The position numbers were made by a program, and so were the translations under genes. Source: a virus. From it: a DNA stretch of 22,809 nucleotides. Where the stretch lies: IMG/VR virus record IMGVR_UViG_3300014962_000045, positions 1 to 22,809 of that record. One strand, given 5' to 3'. The stretch's first letter is position 1, and each line of letters begins with the position of its first letter. The notes under the pieces were generated by a model, which saw only the letters and a list, made by a program, of their open reading frames with translations, had not been told where the DNA came from and did no database searches. Positions 13,507 to 21,793 of this stretch are shown one piece after another.

Positions 13507-14175
13507 ATGTCTACAACATTAAAACCCTTTGGTCTGAAGCCTGCATTCCATCCAAGTGGTTTGGACCGTTCGACTCCGTTCGCCGGCACAAACAGCTACG
13601 TAACCGGAACTTCTGGTTATTCTGCTGGTTATACACTTGCTTCTGGCGCAGCTTTCTACCAATACCAGCCTGTGGCGATTGAAGCCGCAACTGGTAATCT
13701 TCAGATTGCTACTACAACAGCTGGATCACGTATGTTCGGTTCTTTCGACGGTGTCGAATTTACTGACTCACAAGGTCGTCGCTCTGTAGCAAAATGGATT
13801 TCTAAAGCAGCTTTGGATGCTTCTACCGACGTAGTATTCTGGATCTTCTCTGATCCTCAGTTGGTTTATGAAATCCAAGCAACTGGCCCAATGGCTGCCA
13901 ACACAATTGGTGGCGAGTACAACTTCTCCGCAACTGCAGGTTACACACCTTCTAGCGGTCAAACTATCGGCACTTCTGGTGGCGCTGGTTTCTCTACAAC
14001 TGCTTTGAACCCATCTGGCGTTGCCGCTGGTACTCAAGGTCAAGTTAAAGTAGTTGGTCTCGGCCGTGAAGTTGCATACCCAACTGGCGAATTGAACGCT
14101 TGGGGCGATGCTTATACCATCGTTCAAGTACAAATCGCTAATAGCCAACTCGTTGCTCCATCGGTAGCGATCTAA
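13507..14175 (+). CDS. Capsid-associated structural protein (222 aa), possible decoration protein
   Basis: Gly/Ser/Thr/Ala-rich beta protein (MSTTLKPFGLKPAFHPSGLD), no Cys, no membrane segment. I recall similar proteins just before the capsid gene in related environmental phages, where they are annotated as structural; a decoration or head protein is a reasonable guess. AAAGGAAAG is upstream. Its codon use is strongly optimised-looking, like that of the capsid gene, suggesting high expression. Confidence 0.65.
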   Translation: MSTTLKPFGLKPAFHPSGLDRSTPFAGTNSYVTGTSGYSAGYTLASGAAFYQYQPVAIEAATGNLQIATTTAGSRMFGSFDGVEFTDSQGRRSVAKWISKAALDASTDVVFWIFSDPQLVYEIQATGPMAANTIGGEYNFSATAGYTPSSGQTIGTSGGAGFSTTALNPSGVAAGTQGQVKVVGLGREVAYPTGELNAWGDAYTIVQVQIANSQLVAPSVAI

Positions 14176-14199
14176 TTAACGAAAGAAAGGAACTAACAC

Positions 14200-15117
14200 A
14201 TGGCAACCCCAATGCGTAGTACAGACTTTCGTGCGGTAGTCGAACCGATTATCAACGAAGTCTTTGATGGCGTTTATGAACAACGCGCTGACGAGTGGAA
14301 AGGTTTTGTAGAACAAATCCAAGGTATTCCACGTAATTATCATGAAGAAGTAATGCTTTATGGTATGAATGCAGCTCCTGCGATGCCTGACGGCACTCCA
14401 GTTAGCTATGATCAAGGTGGTACATTGTACATCACCCGTTTCATCTACCAAATCTATGGCTTAGCATACGCTTTGACCAAAGTTTTGATGGAAGACGGCG
14501 ATCACATCCGTATCGGTAGCACTTTCGCTAAGCACTTAGCTCAGTCTATGATTGAAACTAAGGAAACACTTTGCGCTAACCTTTTGAACTTCGCGTTCAC
14601 AACTGGTTACGTTGGTGGCGACGGCGTTACTTTGATCAATACAGCTCACCCTGTAGCTAACGGTTTGACATACAGCAACAAGCTCACAACAGCTGCTGCA
14701 TTGTCACAAACTTCTGTTGAGCAAATGCTCATCCAGATCCGTTCTGCTATCGACAACAACGGTAAGCGTATCCGTTTGAAAGCTGAGCAGTTGGTTGTTC
14801 CTCCAGCACTCGAGTTCCAGGCAGAGGTTATCCTCAAGTCTGTTCTCCGTTCTGGTACAGCTGACAACGATTTGAACCCAATCAAGTCTACTGGCATGTT
14901 GCCAAAGGGCACACACGTTGTGACCCGTTTGAGCTCATCCAAAGCTTGGTGGATTCAGACCGATGCTGAAAACGGTTTGATGCTCGTAATGCGTCGTCCA
15001 ATGGAAAAATCCATGGAAGGCGATTTCGAGACCGATTCTATGCGTTACAAGGCTACCGAGCGCTATGCGACCGGCTGGCACGATGCACGTAACGTCTACG
15101 GTACTCAAGGCGTTTAA
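14200..15117 (+). CDS. Major capsid protein
   Basis: A 305-residue protein. Key stretches are FRAVVEPIINEVFDGVYEQR, RFIYQIYGLAYALTKVLMEDG and LINTAHPVANG. It resembles HK97-fold capsid proteins of the Mu gpT-like group (inference from overall sequence feel). It is preceded by AAAGGAAC and followed immediately by the strongest intrinsic terminator of the window, as expected for a highly expressed last gene of the head operon. Confidence 0.85.
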   Translation: MATPMRSTDFRAVVEPIINEVFDGVYEQRADEWKGFVEQIQGIPRNYHEEVMLYGMNAAPAMPDGTPVSYDQGGTLYITRFIYQIYGLAYALTKVLMEDGDHIRIGSTFAKHLAQSMIETKETLCANLLNFAFTTGYVGGDGVTLINTAHPVANGLTYSNKLTTAAALSQTSVEQMLIQIRSAIDNNGKRIRLKAEQLVVPPALEFQAEVILKSVLRSGTADNDLNPIKSTGMLPKGTHVVTRLSSSKAWWIQTDAENGLMLVMRRPMEKSMEGDFETDSMRYKATERYATGWHDARNVYGTQGV

Positions 15118-15145
15118 TCAAAGTTCCGCCAAAAGCGGTATTTGG

Positions 15146-15176
15146 AACCCCAGAGGTAAAATCTCTGGGGTTTTTT
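15146..15176 (+). terminator. Strong intrinsic terminator after the capsid gene
   Basis: CCCCAGAG (15148-15155), 7-base loop, CTCTGGGG (15163-15170), then TTTTTT. It is a perfect 8-bp GC-rich stem, 30 bases after the capsid stop codon. Confidence 0.9.
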
Positions 15177-15183
15177 GCTTTTT

Positions 15184-15206
15184 AGGGCGGATTAATTCGC
15201 TTTTTT
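15184..15206 (+). terminator. Weak hairpin plus T-run before promoter-like element
   Basis: AGGGCG, loop GATTAATT, CGCTTT with G-U pairs, then T-run shared with the next element. It repeats the AGGGCGG-hairpin/GCATTAGTA pairing at 8116 and 11218. Confidence 0.35.
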
Positions 15207-15224
15207 GCATTAGTAGGTATAGGA
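15201..15224 (+). promoter_or_regulatory. GCATTAGTA element, copy 4 (candidate phage promoter)
   Basis: TTTTTTGCATTAGTA (15201-15215), then GG-TATAGGAAG. It follows the capsid terminator and lies about 90 bases upstream of the next gene at 15312, the position expected of a promoter for the fibre module. Confidence 0.6.
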
Positions 15225-15311
15225 AGATTTATCCCATTCTGACCGCCGACACTTCCCGGATGGACGACTCAGAGACAGCTTGGGATACCCACTGAGAATT
15301 GGAAACAAAAC

Positions 15312-15773
15312 ATGTCTAGTACATTTACCGTACCCCTCCGTCTGAATACACGTCAGACAACCAGCAATGATGGCACAATTTCTGCCGATACAACTGGTGC
15401 TTCAATGATTTCTAAGCAGACTCCTATTGTTGCCGCTACTGCAGCTACAATCGTAATCCCAGCTGGCTCTATCATTCACTCTATCGATGGCTACTTGAAC
15501 GTAGTTGGCGCAGCTTCACGTGCTGTTAGCCTAACCGTAAACGGTACAACTACTTCTGTTGGTACATTGACAACTACCGCTCTTGGTAAAGTTGCTGTAT
15601 CTTTCACAGCTTCTGCTGCTGTAGCTAACTTGTTGGCTAACGTAGGTGCTTATGACTGCACAATCACTTTAGCTTCCGAAGCTGCTTCCGCTGGCACATT
15701 GTCAGTGCAGTACACAGGTCGCAATTCTGATGGCACAATCACTCCTTACGGTTCTGGCTACACAAATAACTAA
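15312..15773 (+). CDS. Ala/Thr/Ser-rich structural protein, unknown (153 aa)
   Basis: A beta-rich protein (MSSTFTVPLRLNTRQTTSND; IHSIDGYLNVVGAASRAVSL) almost lacking charged residues, with a single Cys. Composition fits a virion surface or fibre-associated protein. It is the first gene downstream of the copy 4 element, with a leader of about 90 bases. No family is recognised. Confidence 0.65.
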   Translation: MSSTFTVPLRLNTRQTTSNDGTISADTTGASMISKQTPIVAATAATIVIPAGSIIHSIDGYLNVVGAASRAVSLTVNGTTTSVGTLTTTALGKVAVSFTASAAVANLLANVGAYDCTITLASEAASAGTLSVQYTGRNSDGTITPYGSGYTNN

Positions 15774-15786
15774 TTAGGAGCCGACC

Positions 15787-16110
15787 ATGCGTCAAGTAAC
15801 AGTGACGGCCGATATTGATGATGGATCCGGTGGTTTTAACACCGTTCCAGTCATTCTCGACCAATACCTAACACCATTCCAAGTTACATACACAACAAAT
15901 TCCGGCGCTACCGGAACAGTTAAAGTAACCGCTACGGATCCGTATCCAGTGGTTAACCAAGACTTTGTTGAGGCAACTTTTGAATGGGTTGCAGCTCCTA
16001 CAACTGGACCAAGCATAGCTGGTTTCCTCGGTCAGCCTTTCCGTGCAATTTATTTGGAAAGTGCTACTGAAGGTGATACACTAACAGTAATCCAGTCCGG
16101 AGATAAGTAA
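15787..16110 (+). CDS. Small beta-rich structural protein, unknown (107 aa)
   Basis: MRQVTVTADIDDGSGGFNTV start with TAGGAG SD. Alternating beta-strand pattern (PFQVTYTTNSGATGTVKVT) ending LTVIQSGDK. Its stop overlaps the next start (TAATG). Probably a virion component by position and composition; no family recognised. Confidence 0.65.
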   Translation: MRQVTVTADIDDGSGGFNTVPVILDQYLTPFQVTYTTNSGATGTVKVTATDPYPVVNQDFVEATFEWVAAPTTGPSIAGFLGQPFRAIYLESATEGDTLTVIQSGDK

Positions 16111-16733
16111 TGCCGGTTTACCTCGATACTCGAGGTAATTCCGTACTTTCTGTTGCAGTGTGTGATCGCTGCAACAGAAAGTTCCCCTATGTCGACCTCA
16201 TGCCAGACCCAAACTTCCCTGGCATGCGAGTCTGTAAAGATGATTTAGACAACTTTGATCCGTGGCGTTTACCTGCCCGTCAAACAGAAAACATTTCGTT
16301 GCGATTCCCAAGACCCGATGTTAATATCGCACTCGCTCCGAATTTAATTAATACTCAAGGTTCACCCAATACATTTATCCAGTACGATAACTTGTATATT
16401 GATGGTGCTCCTTATGGGCAAGCTGGTGCCCCAGGTGATTTGAATTTAAACAGTACATTCGTTGCTTCACCCCCACCACTTAGTCCATTTATATACAATA
16501 CGGCTCCTGCAAGTGGGCCACACACTGGCGGTACGACCGTCACTATTAACGGTGCTAACTTAGGCAACGTGACAACTGTTCGGTTCGGCGGTACAGTCGC
16601 AGCATTTACTATTGTAGATGAATTGCAAATTATTGCGACATCCCCAGCGTATGCGATTACTGGTGTAGTAGATATTACTGCATCATCTACTTACGGAACT
16701 GCAACGGCGCACGGTGCCTTTACTTATACTTAA
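16110..16733 (+). CDS. Zinc-finger plus IPT/TIG-domain structural protein
   Basis: A 207-residue two-part protein. The N-terminus has CDRC (Cys18, Cys21) and Cys42 in MRVCKDD, a short zinc-binding unit as often seen in phage proteins with NFDPWRLPARQTEN after it. The C-terminus from about residue 127 to 207 is an IPT/TIG Ig-like domain (GGTTVTINGANLGNVTTVRF ... GTATAHGAFTYT). Such Ig-like domains on phages usually decorate virions and bind carbohydrate surfaces weakly. It is translated right after the preceding gene (TAATG overlap) and directly before the collagen-like fibre, so a fibre- or baseplate-linked role is plausible. Confidence 0.75.
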   Translation: MPVYLDTRGNSVLSVAVCDRCNRKFPYVDLMPDPNFPGMRVCKDDLDNFDPWRLPARQTENISLRFPRPDVNIALAPNLINTQGSPNTFIQYDNLYIDGAPYGQAGAPGDLNLNSTFVASPPPLSPFIYNTAPASGPHTGGTTVTINGANLGNVTTVRFGGTVAAFTIVDELQIIATSPAYAITGVVDITASSTYGTATAHGAFTYT

Positions 16734-16738
16734 AATAA

Positions 16739-19696
16739 ATGGCAAACTTATCGATAACCCAACTGCCCGTCGCGCTAGAACTTAGCGGCAATGAGCAGTT
16801 ACCGTTAGTACAAAATGGTGTTACTAAGCAAGCAACTGTATCTCAGATTGCTAACGTAGTAATCCCCGGTAAGTTTATTACCAATGTAGCGTATGACAAC
16901 GCTACATACATGATCATCATCTATTACAGTGATGGCTCATCACAAATGATCGGTCCGGTGCCCGGATACAAAAATGCTTATATTCAAAACGGCAATTTGT
17001 ATTTGGTTAGTACTAGCAATGTTACTTACAATTTAGGTAACGTAATTGGACCATCGGGATATTCTGGTTACTCAGGATATTCTGGTTTGGGTTTATCTGG
17101 CTACAGCGGTGTCAGTGGTTATAGCGGTTACTCTGGCTACAGCGGTATCAGTGGCTACTCAGGCATCAGTGGCTACAGTGGCGAATCTGGCTACAGTGGC
17201 TTTTCTGGTATATCTGGTTACAGCGGTTCTGGTGTATCGGGTTACTCTGGCTATAGTGGCGAATCTGGCTACTCTGGTTACAGCGGCACATCGGGCTTTA
17301 GCGGCTACTCCGGTATCAGCGGTTACTCCGGTATCTCTGGATACAGCGGCGAATCTGGTTACAGTGGCTATAGTGGTTATAGCGGTTTTTCTGGTGCGAG
17401 CGGTATCTCTAGCACATTCTACCCATACACTACCAACACCACTATCCAAAGCGGTGATCCTACCAGCGGTAAGGTACTGTGGAATAATGTAACACAGATT
17501 AGTGCAACTGAAATTAATGTCAGCAAGCTGACATCCGATGGTGTTGACATTAGCGTATTTATTGCGTTGTTGGAAACGACTGAAGAATTTGCAATTCAAG
17601 ATCAGTCTAACAGCGCAAACAATCAAACTTGGTTAGTCACAGGCACACCAGTAGAGTTTAGTACTTACTGGACAATTCCAGCGTCTTTGATTAGTTCTGG
17701 CGGCACTGGCACAACCAATTTTGCAAACAACTTACCAATTATTTTTGCTGTTGTTAACGGTATTTCTGGATTCTCAGGATTTAGTGGATACTCAGGTTAC
17801 AGCGGCTTCTCCGGTATCTCTGGCTATAGCGGCACTTCAGGCTTTAGTGGCTACAGTGGAACCTCTGGTTTCTCTGGCTACAGCGGCGAGTCTGGCTATA
17901 GTGGTTATAGTGGTATCTCTGGCTACAGCGGTGACTCAGGTTATAGCGGTATCAGCGGTTACAGCGGCGACTCTGGTATCAGTGGCTATAGTGGCTTCTC
18001 TGGTATTTCTGGCTATAGTGGCTTCTCTGGTATCTCTGGTTACAGCGGCACTTCTGGTTTTAGTGGCTACAGTGGCGAGTCCGGATACAGTGGTTACTCT
18101 GGTATCAGCGGCTTTTCTGGCTACAGCGGTATCTCTGGCTATAGTGGCGATTCTGGTATCTCTGGCTACAGTGGCGATTCAGGTATTTCTGGTTACAGTG
18201 GTTTCTCTGGTATTTCTGGTTACAGCGGCACTTCAGGTTATAGCGGTACCAGTGGTTACAGCGGCTACAGTGGCACATCAGGTTACTCTGGTATCAGCGG
18301 TTACAGCGGTATTTCTGGCTACTCTGGTTTCTCTGGCCAACCGGGCGCGGGTGGTACAACAGCGCAATATGGTGTGTTCTATACCAGTTCTACACAAACA
18401 GCCGGTGCGCTAAACACCGGACAGCCAGTACAGTTATTAACCGCTGCAGAACAGTATAACGTTAGTATTGTAAGTAACAGCCAAATTACTGTAGTTTCTG
18501 GTGGTGTGTTTGATTTGCAATTCTCTGCCCAAATACAAGACACTGGTGGTGGTGGTTCTGGAACCGACGTTAATATTTGGTTGCGTAAAAACGGCGTTAA
18601 TGTAACCGAATCAGACACTAAAGTTAGTTTAACTAACTCTTCTAAATACTATGTTGCTGCGTGGAACTGGGTAATTACATTAGCAGCTGGCGACTACTTA
18701 GAAATTATTTGGTCAACTAACAACACTGCTATCCAGTTAGTTGCCGAACCAGCGTCCGCTTTTGCGCCAAGTATTCCATCTGTTATTGCGACATTAACGC
18801 AAGTAACTTACACCCAATCTGGCTATAGCGGTATTTCTGGATTTAGTGGTTACAGCGGTATCAGTGGTTACAGCGGTGATTCTGGTATTAGCGGCTATAG
18901 TGGCTCCGGTATTAGCGGTTACAGTGGTTTCTCCGGTATTTCTGGTTACAGCGGTGAGTCTGGCTATAGTGGCTACTCAGGTTACAGCGGTGAGTCTGGT
19001 TACAGTGGCTTCTCAGGCATTTCTGGTTACAGCGGTGATTCCGGTATAAGCGGCTACAGCGGTATCTCTGGCTACTCTGGTTACAGTGGTGTTGACGGTA
19101 CAGTTGGCGTCAGTGGATACTCAGGTTATTCTGGTATCAGCGGCTACAGTGGCTTCTCTGGTATCAGCGGTTTCTCTGGTATCAGCGGTGAGTCTGGCTA
19201 CTCAGGCATATCGGGTTATAGCGGTATCTCTGGCTATAGCGGTGCAAACGGCTCAGCTGGTGCATCAGGTATTAGCGGTTACAGTGGTTTCTCAGGCTAC
19301 AGCGGATCTGGTATCAGCGGCTTCTCTGGCTACTCTGGCTCTGGTATCAGTGGTTACAGCGGTTTCTCAGGCTACTCTGGCAGCTCTGCGGCAAGTATCT
19401 CGATTACCAACGATACAACTACCAACTCTAGCCTGTATCCAGTGTATGTGACTGCCACAAGCGGTACAGCGAGCACCATTTACACCAGCAGTCCAAAGTA
19501 CACTTACAATCCATCCGTAGGTACTTTGACAGCACCACAGATTTATGCAAGTAACGGTTTGTTGTTAAACGACCAAAATGTAAGCACTAGCTACTCTATA
19601 CCATCTGCAGATAATGCCCTTTCAGTCGGCCCAATGACTGTCGCATCTGGCGTTACTGTAACAATTCCAAGTGGAAGCCGCTGGTTAGTATTGTAG
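16739..19696 (+). CDS. Collagen-like tail fibre/adhesin with Gly-X-Ser repeats
   Basis: A 985-residue protein. The N-terminal about 100 residues (ITQLPVALELSGNEQLPLVQ) are an attachment-type domain. Then come three Gly-X-Ser repeat blocks at 17048-17407, 17759-18345 and 18818-19388 (GYSGFSGISGYSG type). Between them lie two globular beta domains; the second (AQYGVFYTSSTQTAG ... NIWLRKNGVNV) has a C1q/TNF-like look. The last about 30 residues carry SGVTVTIPSGSRW, shared with the fibre at 21794. X is mainly Tyr, Phe, Ile, Glu, Asp or Thr, and proline is almost absent, unlike ordinary collagen. It is probably a trimeric fibre on the virion. There is no clear SD before the ATG. Confidence 0.85.
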   Translation: MANLSITQLPVALELSGNEQLPLVQNGVTKQATVSQIANVVIPGKFITNVAYDNATYMIIIYYSDGSSQMIGPVPGYKNAYIQNGNLYLVSTSNVTYNLGNVIGPSGYSGYSGYSGLGLSGYSGVSGYSGYSGYSGISGYSGISGYSGESGYSGFSGISGYSGSGVSGYSGYSGESGYSGYSGTSGFSGYSGISGYSGISGYSGESGYSGYSGYSGFSGASGISSTFYPYTTNTTIQSGDPTSGKVLWNNVTQISATEINVSKLTSDGVDISVFIALLETTEEFAIQDQSNSANNQTWLVTGTPVEFSTYWTIPASLISSGGTGTTNFANNLPIIFAVVNGISGFSGFSGYSGYSGFSGISGYSGTSGFSGYSGTSGFSGYSGESGYSGYSGISGYSGDSGYSGISGYSGDSGISGYSGFSGISGYSGFSGISGYSGTSGFSGYSGESGYSGYSGISGFSGYSGISGYSGDSGISGYSGDSGISGYSGFSGISGYSGTSGYSGTSGYSGYSGTSGYSGISGYSGISGYSGFSGQPGAGGTTAQYGVFYTSSTQTAGALNTGQPVQLLTAAEQYNVSIVSNSQITVVSGGVFDLQFSAQIQDTGGGGSGTDVNIWLRKNGVNVTESDTKVSLTNSSKYYVAAWNWVITLAAGDYLEIIWSTNNTAIQLVAEPASAFAPSIPSVIATLTQVTYTQSGYSGISGFSGYSGISGYSGDSGISGYSGSGISGYSGFSGISGYSGESGYSGYSGYSGESGYSGFSGISGYSGDSGISGYSGISGYSGYSGVDGTVGVSGYSGYSGISGYSGFSGISGFSGISGESGYSGISGYSGISGYSGANGSAGASGISGYSGFSGYSGSGISGFSGYSGSGISGYSGFSGYSGSSAASISITNDTTTNSSLYPVYVTATSGTASTIYTSSPKYTYNPSVGTLTAPQIYASNGLLLNDQNVSTSYSIPSADNALSVGPMTVASGVTVTIPSGSRWLVL

Positions 19697-19705
19697 TATA
19701 ATTTG

Positions 19706-19719
19706 AGCTCGTACGAGCT
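19706..19719. repeat. Perfect 14-base palindrome before the glycosyltransferase
   Basis: AGCTCGTACGAGCT, just upstream of the SD (AGGAAAAAC) of the next gene and after the fibre stop. It may be a binding site or a small hairpin; TATAAT lies at 19697-19702 without a matching -35. Confidence 0.4.
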
Positions 19720-19731
19720 TAGGAAAAACAA

Positions 19732-20379
19732 ATGGAATATAGCATTGTTATACCAACGTATAACCATTGTGAAAAGTATTTAAAACCGTGCATTGAGTCC
19801 ATTGCCAAATATACAGACATGGACAAGGTGGAGTTGATTATCTCTGCCAACGGGTGCACGGATAACACATGGGAATATTTGAACTATTTAGCCACTGTGC
19901 TCAAGTTTAAGTTGGTGTGGAATGACAAGCCATTAGGTTATCCTAAAGCAGTAAACGAAGGGCTCAAAGTAGCAACTTGCAACAAAATCGTGTTGTTAAA
20001 TAACGATACGGTATTGTTGGACCAAGCAAAGAATACTTGGTTAGAGCGCCTAGATGGTCATGATATTTCTGGTGTGTTGGTAAATTACTCACCAGAAACC
20101 AAACAAAAGTTTGCAGTGTTCTTTTGTGTCATGATTAATCGAAGAGTACTCAGCCATGTTGGTTTACTCAATGAAGAGTACGGCGTAGGTGGTGGCGAGG
20201 ATATTGAGTTTTGTGCTAAAGCCCAAGAAATGGGTTTTGAATTGCACGATGAAGGTTGGAGAAATGATTTCCCAATCTACCATGTTGGTGAAGGAACTGT
20301 ACACGATACAGAACTGGTAGAAGATTACCTTACCAGCTTTAACAACAATATGCAGAAATTGGCGGCGAAGTATGAGTAA
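19732..20379 (+). CDS. Family 2 glycosyltransferase
   Basis: A 215-residue GT-A fold glycosyltransferase. It has the nucleotide-binding start YSIVIPTYNHC (3-13), ISANGCTDNTWEY (37-49), the metal/sugar-nucleotide motif LLNNDT (88-93) and GGGEDIEFC (153-161) near the acceptor site. It transfers a sugar from a nucleotide-activated donor; donor and acceptor cannot be told. AGGAAAAAC precedes the ATG, and the end overlaps the next gene by 8 bases. Placed between two fibre genes, it may glycosylate a virion protein or alter host glycans (inference). Confidence 0.88.
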   Translation: MEYSIVIPTYNHCEKYLKPCIESIAKYTDMDKVELIISANGCTDNTWEYLNYLATVLKFKLVWNDKPLGYPKAVNEGLKVATCNKIVLLNNDTVLLDQAKNTWLERLDGHDISGVLVNYSPETKQKFAVFFCVMINRRVLSHVGLLNEEYGVGGGEDIEFCAKAQEMGFELHDEGWRNDFPIYHVGEGTVHDTELVEDYLTSFNNNMQKLAAKYE

Positions 20380-21358
20380 AGTACTGTGCTCCGTTGCTAC
20401 AAGAGGTCGTTATTTTACGACTCTGCCGTTAGTGTTAATGGCCATTTTGAATCAAAGTAAACTACCAGATAAGCTGGTGATTTACGATGATAATGATGAC
20501 CCACAGGACATGCGAAAAGAGTTTTTGTATCAGCACTTTTTTCACATGCTCTCCATTAAAGGTGTTGCTTGGGAGTGGTTGTATGCGACAAGAAAAGGTC
20601 AGCATCACATTCACCAGCGAGCAAACCAAAAAGCGGTTCGTGAAGGATTTGAATGGGTTTGGCGCGTTGATGACGACGCAGTACCAGAACCCAATGTATT
20701 AGAAGAGTTGTATCGCTGGACAACCCAGTGGCCACAGTTAGGTGCAGTAGGAAGTCATATTTGGACACCACCAAACATTCCTACTACAGCTGGTGTAACA
20801 GGACGAATTGGTAACATCGATTCAGAGCCTAACATCCAGTGGGGTAAGTTTAATGTAGCGCAAGAAGTTGATCATTTACATTGCTCCTTCTTGTATCGTG
20901 CAGGTGTTGCGGATTATAACACTGGGCTATCCAGAGTAGCGCACCGTGAAGAGACATTGTTTACGTACCAGCTAGTACAAAAAGGATATAGTGTTTTAGT
21001 AGTGCCAAAAGCAATCACATGGCACTTAAAAAATCCCCAAGGTGGGATTCGCAGTGAAAACAAGATTGAAATGTTTGCTCATGATGAGCGGATTTTTAGA
21101 AATATTTTAGATCACCGCGCCCAGACCATTGTGGTGCTAAATTGCGGATTAGGTGATCACTTGGTGTTTAGTAAAGTGTTGCCAGATGTGCGTAACCCAG
21201 TGGTGTTTACGTGCTATCCAGAAGTCGTACCGGGTCGCAGTATTGCAGAAGCCCAGCAGTTGTTTGGTAGTTTAGAGCCATACAACATCTACGGCAAAAT
21301 GGATCTGTGGAAGTGGAAAGGCACACTAGAAGAAGCATTTAGGAAGTTGTACGTATGA
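20372..21358 (+). CDS. GT2 glycosyltransferase fused to the N-terminal half of a GT9-like domain
   Basis: A 328-residue protein. Residues 1 to about 245 are GT-A/GT2-like, with SVATRGRY, then VIYDDNDDP (36-44), the DXD-type motif WRVDDDAVPE (97-106) and a HREETLFTYQL acceptor-side stretch (191-201). From about 251 the sequence switches to VVLNCGLGDHLVFSKVLPDV, which looks like the N-terminal Rossmann domain of GT9 (heptosyltransferase-like) enzymes. The matching C-terminal Rossmann half is encoded separately in the next gene, joined by a 4-base ATGA overlap. So two polypeptides may form one GT-B enzyme attached to a GT-A enzyme. Donor and acceptor are unknown. Confidence 0.78.
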   Translation: MSKVLCSVATRGRYFTTLPLVLMAILNQSKLPDKLVIYDDNDDPQDMRKEFLYQHFFHMLSIKGVAWEWLYATRKGQHHIHQRANQKAVREGFEWVWRVDDDAVPEPNVLEELYRWTTQWPQLGAVGSHIWTPPNIPTTAGVTGRIGNIDSEPNIQWGKFNVAQEVDHLHCSFLYRAGVADYNTGLSRVAHREETLFTYQLVQKGYSVLVVPKAITWHLKNPQGGIRSENKIEMFAHDERIFRNILDHRAQTIVVLNCGLGDHLVFSKVLPDVRNPVVFTCYPEVVPGRSIAEAQQLFGSLEPYNIYGKMDLWKWKGTLEEAFRKLYV

Positions 21359-21789
21359 TTATCATTGCACCGTACGCACAAAAACTTCGCACAGGGGACA
21401 ATAACCCCAAAAACTATCCGTATTGGAAAGAGTTGATCAGTATGATTGACGAGCCAATTGTCCAAATTGGGGTAGAAGGTGAGGAGCAGTTGGTGAAAGA
21501 TTTTAGAAAGAATCTGCCACTACCAGCATTAAGAGAGTTATTGTGGCAGTGTCGCACATGGGTTGGAGTAGATAGTTTCTTCCAGCACTTTGCGTGGATT
21601 GAAGGTGTAAAGGGCATTGTCCTATGGGGGCCTTCCGATCCGTTAATCTTTGGACACCCCGAAAACACGAATTTATTAAAAGATCGAGCGCTACTAGCCC
21701 CTAATCAGTTTTTGTGGTGGGAGCAAACAGAATATAAGAGCGAGCGGTTTGTAGAACCAAATGAAGTCATAAAACATTTAAAGGCGTAA
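21355..21789 (+). CDS. GT9-like C-terminal domain (split heptosyltransferase-type half)
   Basis: A 144-residue protein matching only the second Rossmann domain of GT9/heptosyltransferase-type GT-B enzymes: IIIAPYAQ start, VQIGVEGEEQLV (36-47), WVGVDSFFQHFAW (69-81) and VLWGPSDP (89-96). Complete members are usually over 300 residues. The missing N-half appears at the C-terminus of the preceding gene. The ATGA overlap implies coupled synthesis. A stand-alone activity is unlikely unless it pairs with that domain. Confidence 0.72.
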   Translation: MIIIAPYAQKLRTGDNNPKNYPYWKELISMIDEPIVQIGVEGEEQLVKDFRKNLPLPALRELLWQCRTWVGVDSFFQHFAWIEGVKGIVLWGPSDPLIFGHPENTNLLKDRALLAPNQFLWWEQTEYKSERFVEPNEVIKHLKA

Positions 21790-21793
21790 AATT

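Noticed and set aside
17046-19451. Several plus-strand ORFs in a second frame inside the fibre repeats (Val/Ala/Thr-rich)
   Set aside because: They are by-products of the Gly-X-Ser repeat DNA lacking stop codons in that frame; no SD, and low-complexity translation.
19697-19702. Host-type promoter with TATAAT before the glycosyltransferase
   Set aside because: No recognisable -35 at the correct spacing, and TATAAT alone overlaps the fibre stop; evidence too weak.
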